Assembly (NCBI GenBank): GCA_946478865.1
Contig: CAMLDO010000033.1
Location: 1 to 23,158, forward strand
DNA: 23,158 bases
DNA from: an uncultured Methylobacillus sp.
GTDB lineage: Bacteria; Pseudomonadota; Gammaproteobacteria; Burkholderiales; Methylophilaceae
Reading direction: 5' to 3'
Shown here: positions 17,653 through 23,158 of the stretch, in pieces
Position numbering within the stretch: position 1 is the first letter of the stretch
Layout: each line of letters begins with the position of its first letter
Made by a program: the position numbers and the translations under genes
Notes under the pieces: model-generated
Databases searched by the model: none
Seen by the model: only the letters and a program-made list of their open reading frames with translations
What the model was told of the DNA's origin: nothing

Positions 17653-18483
17653 TCAAATCGTGATTTCACCTTCGAATACCGTGACGGCGGGCCCGGTCAT
17701 CATGACCGGCTTGCCTTCGCCCTCCCAGCGGATGGTCAGATCGCCGCCGCGCATGGCCACTGTGACGGGCGTGGCAAGCTTGCCCCACTGGATGCCGGTC
17801 ACGGCGGCTGCGCACGCGCCCGTGCCGCATGCAAGCGTTTCACCCGAGCCACGCTCGAACACGCGCAGGCGGATGTGATGCTCGTCGACCAACTGCATGA
17901 AGCCGGCATTGACGCGCTGCGGGAATCTTGCGTGATGTTCGATCAGCGGGCCTTGCTGTTCCACGGGAGCAGTGTCCACATTGTCCACGATTTGCACCGC
18001 ATGCGGGTTGCCCATGGAGACTGCACCGGCCTCAACGGTAGTTCCGGCAACATCCAATGCGTAGGCGGGCGCGCGTCCATCGGCGACGAACGGGATTTCA
18101 TCCGGAGCGAAGCGCGGTGCGCCCATGTCCACGGTTACCAGGCCGTTGTCTTCCAGCCGCGGAAAAATGATGCCGCGAGCCGTTTCGACGCGGATTTCCT
18201 TCTTGTCGGTGAGCCCTTGTTCATGCACGAAGCGCACGAAGCAACGCGCACCGTTGCCGCACTGCTCAACTTCGCCGCCATCAGCATTGAAAATGCGATA
18301 GCGGAAGTCGGCGTCGGGCACGGTGGGCTTTTCCACCAGCAGCAGTTGGTCGCAACCGACGCCGAAATGGCGGTCGGCAAGAAAGCGGATCTGCTCAGGC
18401 GTCAGGGAAATGTTCTGGCGGATGGCATCGATCACGACGAAGTCGTTGCCGACGCCCTGCATCTTGGAGAATCTGATTTTCAT
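17653..18483 (-). CDS. dapF: Diaminopimelate epimerase
   Basis: A 276-residue PLP-independent epimerase that makes meso-diaminopimelate from the L,L form for lysine and peptidoglycan. The two catalytic cysteines are visible: Cys75 in [16 protein letters not shown] and Cys219 in [14 protein letters not shown]. The N-terminus [19 protein letters not shown] is standard and fixes the start. Four bases separate it from the stop of the upstream acyltransferase gene, and two bases from the DUF484 start, so it sits inside a tight operon. Confidence 0.97.
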   Translation of the reverse strand: MKIRFSKMQGVGNDFVVIDAIRQNISLTPEQIRFLADRHFGVGCDQLLLVEKPTVPDADFRYRIFNADGGEVEQCGNGARCFVRFVHEQGLTDKKEIRVETARGIIFPRLEDNGLVTVDMGAPRFAPDEIPFVADGRAPAYALDVAGTTVEAGAVSMGNPHAVQIVDNVDTAPVEQQGPLIEHHARFPQRVNAGFMQLVDEHHIRLRVFERGSGETLACGTGACAAAVTGIQWGKLATPVTVAMRGGDLTIRWEGEGKPVMMTGPAVTVFEGEITI

Positions 18484-18487
18484 GCGG

Positions 18488-19354
18488 CTATTCTAAGTCA
18501 TGCGCACGCGGCGGAACAGGCGGAGGCTCGACTCCCTTGGGGCGGCGATGGCGCGGATAGCTCCACAAGTACTGCTCCGGCTTGCGTCGGATCAACTTTT
18601 CCAGCCCCTGATTGATGGCCAATGGCGTAGGATCGCCTTCGAATGGCTCGATATGCAGCACATAGCCACGCCCACGCGGCAGCCGCTCGCCGAATGCCAT
18701 GAGTACTGTCGCCCCGGTGGCTTCGGCCAGACGATGGGCCAGCGTCATTGTGTAAGCAGGTCGCCCGAAGAAATCTGCCCATTCGCCTTCATTTTTGCCT
18801 GGGTTCTGATCGGGCAGGATGCCAACTGCCTCTCCTTGCTTCAGTGCTTTCAAAAGATCGCGCACACCTTTCAGAGTAGTGGGCGCAAGACGAACATTGT
18901 CGCGGGCGCGGCCGGCATGAATGAGCGGGGCCAACCAGCTTTTGCGAGGCGGCCGGAACAGCACGCTGATAGGGCGGCGGGCCGCATAGTATTGTGCGGT
19001 GATCTCGAAACAGCCGAGATGGGGGGTCAGAAAAATGATGCCCTTGCCAGCCGACCACGCCTGTTCGACATGCTCCCAGCCATGGCATTCGCGTATCCAG
19101 TCCAGAAGTGTCGCTTGCGAGCGAAACCAGATTGCGAAAGTTTCGAGGGCGCCCTTGCCCGACTCGCATGCGGTGTCTCGAGCCAGCTGCTGCAGTTCTT
19201 TATTGCTGGTGGCGATGCCGCTGGCCAGAAGGTTGTTCGCGGTGCGTCGGCCCATGCGGCCACTGCCGAAATAGATCCGGCCGATGAGGCTGCCTAGGCC
19301 ATGAAGCGCAGGAAGGGGCAGGTGCGCGAGGCCCCGCAGCAGCCAGGTCAGCAT
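18488..19354 (-). CDS. lpxL: Lipid A biosynthesis acyltransferase (LpxL/HtrB family)
   Basis: A 288-residue inner-membrane acyltransferase that probably adds a secondary fatty acid to Kdo2-lipid IVA. The catalytic HxxxxE motif is His112-Glu117 (TPHLGCFEI). GILPDQNPG at about 178-186 and the C-terminal [12 protein letters not shown] are family signatures. An N-terminal hydrophobic segment anchors it. The start ATG at 19354 has AAGGA upstream. First gene of the lpxL-dapF-DUF484-xerC operon, divergent from metK, an order common in betaproteobacteria. LpxL versus LpxM specificity cannot be read from the sequence. Confidence 0.88.
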   Translation of the reverse strand: MLTWLLRGLAHLPLPALHGLGSLIGRIYFGSGRMGRRTANNLLASGIATSNKELQQLARDTACESGKGALETFAIWFRSQATLLDWIRECHGWEHVEQAWSAGKGIIFLTPHLGCFEITAQYYAARRPISVLFRPPRKSWLAPLIHAGRARDNVRLAPTTLKGVRDLLKALKQGEAVGILPDQNPGKNEGEWADFFGRPAYTMTLAHRLAEATGATVLMAFGERLPRGRGYVLHIEPFEGDPTPLAINQGLEKLIRRKPEQYLWSYPRHRRPKGVEPPPVPPRAHDLE

Positions 19355-19362
19355 GAATTCCT

Positions 19363-19391
19363 TTTTCAGTCAGAGAGTAATTTGTTATTCT
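19363..19391 (+). promoter_or_regulatory. Candidate sigma-70 promoter of metK
   Basis: TTTTCA (19363-19368), a 17-base spacer and TATTCT (19386-19391) would start transcription near 19398, 33 bases before the ATG. Both hexamers match consensus at four of six positions. No SAM riboswitch is visible in this short gap. Confidence 0.35.
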
Positions 19392-19430
19392 AGCAACCTT
19401 TTAATTGCGCATTAGATACAACATACACCA

Positions 19431-20594
<1,164 letters not shown>

Positions 20595-20618
20595 CTCAAG
20601 CGCTCACCGTAATGCAAG

Positions 20619-20649
20619 AGCGGACCGGGAAACCGGTCCGCTTTTTTTA
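20619..20649 (+). terminator. Intrinsic terminator after metK
   Basis: AGCGGACCGG-GAAA-CCGGTCCGCT is a perfect 10-bp stem with a GNRA tetraloop, followed by seven Ts, 24 bases after the metK stop. Confidence 0.95.
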
Positions 20650-20700
20650 TCCCCGGGGCTGGGCGATGGCAAGGTAAATACCCTATTCGTGTTCCGTCTA

Positions 20701-20730
20701 TTGACCTGCCGCATGATCAAGAGCTATATG
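20701..20730 (+). promoter_or_regulatory. Candidate sigma-70 promoter of the HD-GYP gene
   Basis: TTGACC (20701-20706), an 18-base spacer and TATATG (20725-20730). A start near 20737 leaves about 35 nt before the ATG at 20772, which also argues against the GTG at 20730 as a translation start. Confidence 0.5.
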
Positions 20731-20771
20731 TGGACAAGGGAGGCCGCAGCGATGGCAATCAAAGGCGCGGT

Positions 20772-21995
20772 ATGCTGAAAAAAATATCAGTCGAACATCT
20801 TGAGCTCGGCATGCATTTGCATGCCTTTTGTGGCTCGTGGATGGATCATCCCTTCTGGCGAACCAGGTTCGTTATCGAAAGCGCGTCCGATCTGCAGCTC
20901 ATCCGTGCCAGCGCCATTCGCGAGGTATGGATCGACACGGCCAAAGGCAGCGATGTGCCTGCGGCAGGAGTGCTTGCCGAAGCGATCGAGACCGGGTCGG
21001 ACGAGAATGGGGGCATGTCGCCGATTGCGCCGGAACTGGTGCCTATCGAGCAGGAGATGGAGCGCGCGGGCAAGATCGTCGCCAAGGCCAAGCAGGCGGT
21101 CGCCTCCATGTTTCAGGAAGTGCGCATGGGACGCGCGCTTGATACCGAAATTGCCTTGCCTTTGGTTGAGGAAATTTCGAATTCCGTCATGCGTAACCCC
21201 GGTGCGTTGATCAGTATCGCCCGTCTCAAGCACAAGGACGAATATACCTACATGCATTCGGTGGCGGTATGCGCGCTGATGGTATCGCTGGCCCGTCAAT
21301 TGGGCATGACCGAAGCTGAAACGCGCAAGGCTGGATTTGCCGGACTGCTGCACGACATCGGAAAAATGGCGATTCCCGATGAAATCCTCAACAAGCCGGG
21401 CAAGTTGACCGACGAGGAATTCCAGATCGTGCGCAATCACCCCGTAGCTGGCCATGCCATGTTGCTGGAAAGCAAGGGTGTGGACGAGGTGGTTCTGGAT
21501 GTTTGCCGTCATCACCACGAGAAACCGGACGGTTCTGGATACCCCGATCAGTTGAAAGGGGCTGCACTCAGCGTGTATGCGCGCATGGGAGCCATCTGCG
21601 ATGTGTATGACGCGGTGACTTCCAATCGTCCCTACAAGGAAGGATGGTGTCCGGCGGAGTCGCTGCGGCGCATGGCGGAATGGACCAAGTACGGCCAGTT
21701 CGATCCGCACATTTTCCAGACCTTCGTGAAAAGCGTGGGTATCTATCCGGTGGGCTCTTTGGTGCGACTCGGTTCCGGTAGGCTCGGCGTGGTCGTGGAG
21801 CAGAATGAGAAATCCCTGCTTGCTCCCAAGGTCAAAGTGTTTTATTCCATCAAGTCCGGCACGCGTATCGTTCCGGAAGTCATCGATATCAGCCAGCCGC
21901 TGACGCGCGACAAAATCGTCGCGCACGAGGAGGCGGCTAAATGGGACTTCCCGGATCTGGATGCCTTGTGGAGCGGGCAAGCGCTGTCGGCTTGA
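20772..21995 (+). CDS. HD-GYP domain c-di-GMP phosphodiesterase with N-terminal DUF3391 domain
   Basis: A 407-residue predicted cytosolic phosphodiesterase of cyclic di-GMP. The N-terminal DUF3391-like domain starts MLKKISVEHLELGMHLHAF and runs to about 140. The HD-GYP domain covers about 145-330. The metal-binding HD is at 194-195 (GLLHDIGKMAIPDEILNKPG), with HHHEKPDGSGYP at 247-258 carrying the GYP triad. Since HD and GYP residues are intact, it is probably active, degrading c-di-GMP and so favouring motility over biofilm. There is no membrane segment or response-regulator domain. The start ATG at 20772 has AAAGG upstream. It lies alone between the metK terminator and the ahcY promoter. Confidence 0.9.
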   Translation: MLKKISVEHLELGMHLHAFCGSWMDHPFWRTRFVIESASDLQLIRASAIREVWIDTAKGSDVPAAGVLAEAIETGSDENGGMSPIAPELVPIEQEMERAGKIVAKAKQAVASMFQEVRMGRALDTEIALPLVEEISNSVMRNPGALISIARLKHKDEYTYMHSVAVCALMVSLARQLGMTEAETRKAGFAGLLHDIGKMAIPDEILNKPGKLTDEEFQIVRNHPVAGHAMLLESKGVDEVVLDVCRHHHEKPDGSGYPDQLKGAALSVYARMGAICDVYDAVTSNRPYKEGWCPAESLRRMAEWTKYGQFDPHIFQTFVKSVGIYPVGSLVRLGSGRLGVVVEQNEKSLLAPKVKVFYSIKSGTRIVPEVIDISQPLTRDKIVAHEEAAKWDFPDLDALWSGQALSA

Positions 21996-21998
21996 CGA

Positions 21999-22026
21999 TT
22001 GCAAAAAGCAGATATCGCTTTATAAT
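21999..22026 (+). promoter_or_regulatory. Sigma-70 promoter of ahcY
   Basis: TTGCAA (21999-22004), a 16-base spacer and a perfect TATAAT (22021-22026). The predicted start at about 22033 is only a few bases before the first helix of the SAH riboswitch, which supports both calls. Confidence 0.7.
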
Positions 22027-22035
22027 TCACGCCTT

Positions 22036-22096
22036 ACCGAGAAGCGCTGCGACGGAGTTCTCCGCCAGGCTCGGTTTCTATAGAACTGCGCTTACC
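22036..22096 (+). promoter_or_regulatory. S-adenosylhomocysteine (SAH) riboswitch
   Basis: The sequence reproduces the conserved core of the SAH riboswitch. Helix P1 is CCGAG (22037-22041) with CTCGG (22070-22074). The conserved AGCGCTGCGACGG and CGCCAGGCTCGG segments enclose the P2 hairpin with GGAG/CTCC. The pseudoknot joins AGCGC (22043-22047) to GCGCT (22088-22092). This class lies upstream of ahcY in many beta- and gammaproteobacteria and switches the gene on when SAH accumulates. The downstream strand GCTTACC (22090-22096) can instead pair with GGTGAGC (22119-22125), a possible expression platform. Confidence 0.93.
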
Positions 22097-22173
22097 TGAC
22101 TCGTGCCGGACACGGGTGGGTGAGCAAAATGTCTCCCTGCCTTTCCGGCCACACATTCAAGGATTTTTAAAGG

Positions 22174-23158
22174 ATGAATACTGTGGCTGATTTCAACGAT
22201 TACGTAGTGGCCGATATGGGCTTGGCCGACTGGGGCCGCAAGGAAATCGCAATTGCCGAGACCGAAATGCCTGGCCTCATGGCAATCCGCGAGGAATACG
22301 CTGCCAGCAAGCCGCTTCAGGGCGCACGCATCACCGGTTCGCTGCACATGACGATCCAGACTGCCGTGCTGATCGAAACGCTCAAGGACCTCGGCGCTGA
22401 AGTGCGCTGGGCTTCCTGCAACATTTTCTCCACCCAGGACCACGCTGCGGCGGCCATTGCCGCCACTGGTACGCCGGTATTCGCGGTCAAGGGCGAATCG
22501 CTGGATGAATACTGGGATTACACTCACCGCATTTTCGAATGGGCGGATGGCGGTTATTCCAACATGATTCTCGATGACGGCGGTGATGCGACGCTGTTGC
22601 TGCACCTGGGCGCACGTGCCGAAAAGGATGCTTCTATCCTGAACAACCCGGGCAGCGAGGAAGAAGTCTGCCTGTTCAATGCGATCAAGGCCAAGCTCAA
22701 GACCGATGCTGTCTGGTATTCCACCCGTTTGGCGAAGATCCAGGGCGTAACCGAAGAGACCACCACCGGAGTGCACCGCCTCTATCAGATGCACGAGCGC
22801 GGCGAACTCAAGTTCCCGGCGATCAATGTCAACGATTCGGTGACCAAGTCCAAGTTCGACAACCTTTACGGCTGCCGCGAATCGCTGGTCGACGGCATCA
22901 AGCGTGCGACCGATGTGATGGTTGCAGGCAAGGTGGCTGTTGTTGCCGGCTACGGTGACGTGGGCAAGGGGTCTGCGCAGGCGCTGCGTGCCCTCTCCGC
23001 ACAGGTATGGGTGACCGAGATCGACCCGATCTGCGCGCTACAGGCCGCGATGGAAGGCTACCGCGTGGTGACCATGGATTATGCTGCGGAGCATGCTGAC
23101 ATCTTCGTGACCGCGACCGGCAACTACCACGTGATCACGCACGAGCACATGAAGAAGA
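22174..23158 (+). CDS. ahcY: Adenosylhomocysteinase (S-adenosylhomocysteine hydrolase), 3' end outside window
   Basis: Splits S-adenosylhomocysteine into adenosine and homocysteine, relieving product inhibition of methyltransferases; NAD-dependent, cytosolic. 328 codons are present of about 430-470. Signatures: [69 protein letters not shown], and the NAD-binding [20 protein letters not shown]. The ATG at 22174 has AAGGA 10 bases upstream. A GTG at 22183 has AAAGGA 8 bases upstream and could also serve. Its long leader contains the SAH riboswitch, so its own substrate controls it. Its homocysteine product feeds MetH. Confidence 0.97.
   Translation, partial: MNTVADFNDYVVADMGLADWGRKEIAIAETEMPGLMAIREEYAASKPLQGARITGSLHMTIQTAVLIETLKDLGAEVRWASCNIFSTQDHAAAAIAATGTPVFAVKGESLDEYWDYTHRIFEWADGGYSNMILDDGGDATLLLHLGARAEKDASILNNPGSEEEVCLFNAIKAKLKTDAVWYSTRLAKIQGVTEETTTGVHRLYQMHERGELKFPAINVNDSVTKSKFDNLYGCRESLVDGIKRATDVMVAGKVAVVAGYGDVGKGSAQALRALSAQVWVTEIDPICALQAAMEGYRVVTMDYAAEHADIFVTATGNYHVITHEHMKK

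Overview
This is a gene-dense, roughly 55-60 % G+C chromosomal segment of a betaproteobacterium. Several features point there: the Acidithiobacillus/betaproteobacterial type of glutamate-cysteine ligase, the gene order metK / lpxL-dapF-DUF484-xerC, an SAH riboswitch in front of ahcY, and sigma-54/NtrC control of an ammonium-transport cluster. A member of the Nitrosomonadales (Gallionella/Sideroxydans/Sulfuricella-like) is my best guess, held loosely. I see no insertion sequence, prophage, CRISPR array, tRNA or rRNA. Almost all of the window is core genome.

Layout. 1-883 (-): gshA, cut by the window edge. 884-1231: a 348-bp gap that holds what I consider the most interesting item. It is a predicted small RNA on the minus strand (about 903-980) with a near-consensus sigma-54 promoter, an NtrC-type box about 98 bp upstream of its start, a 5' hairpin, a C/U-rich anti-Shine-Dalgarno stretch and a strong intrinsic terminator. 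1232-2294 (+): an XRE-cupin regulator overlapping a GNAT acetyltransferase. 2335-5342 (-): a nitrogen cluster made of a TorF-type porin, glnK and amtB, with a perfect sigma-54 promoter and two NtrC boxes 32 bp apart. 5374-8222 (+): ubiK, comM (yifB) and a CCC1/VIT-type iron transporter with an extra N-terminal domain. 8349-14890 (+): metH, mpl, a TonB-like protein and a thioredoxin-fold [2Fe-2S] ferredoxin. 14913-19354 (-): a HIT protein, sodB, xerC, a DUF484 protein, dapF and an LpxL-like acyltransferase. 19431-23158 (+): metK, an HD-GYP phosphodiesterase and ahcY (3' truncated) behind an SAH riboswitch.

How the genes work together. Three of the enzymes of the activated-methyl cycle lie here (metH, metK, ahcY), and the SAH riboswitch links AhcY synthesis to its substrate. 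GlnK and AmtB form the usual ammonium sensor/transporter pair. The same NtrC/sigma-54 signature appears in front of the porin-glnK-amtB cluster and in front of the putative sRNA, 3-4 kb away, so the sRNA is plausibly part of the nitrogen-starvation response. The mpl, dapF and lpxL genes serve cell-envelope synthesis and recycling. SodB, the VIT-type transporter and gshA relate to iron and oxidative stress.

Limits: all calls come from reading the sequence by eye. No alignment, folding or database search was run. Gene families are recognised from conserved motifs. Promoter and sRNA calls are predictions.
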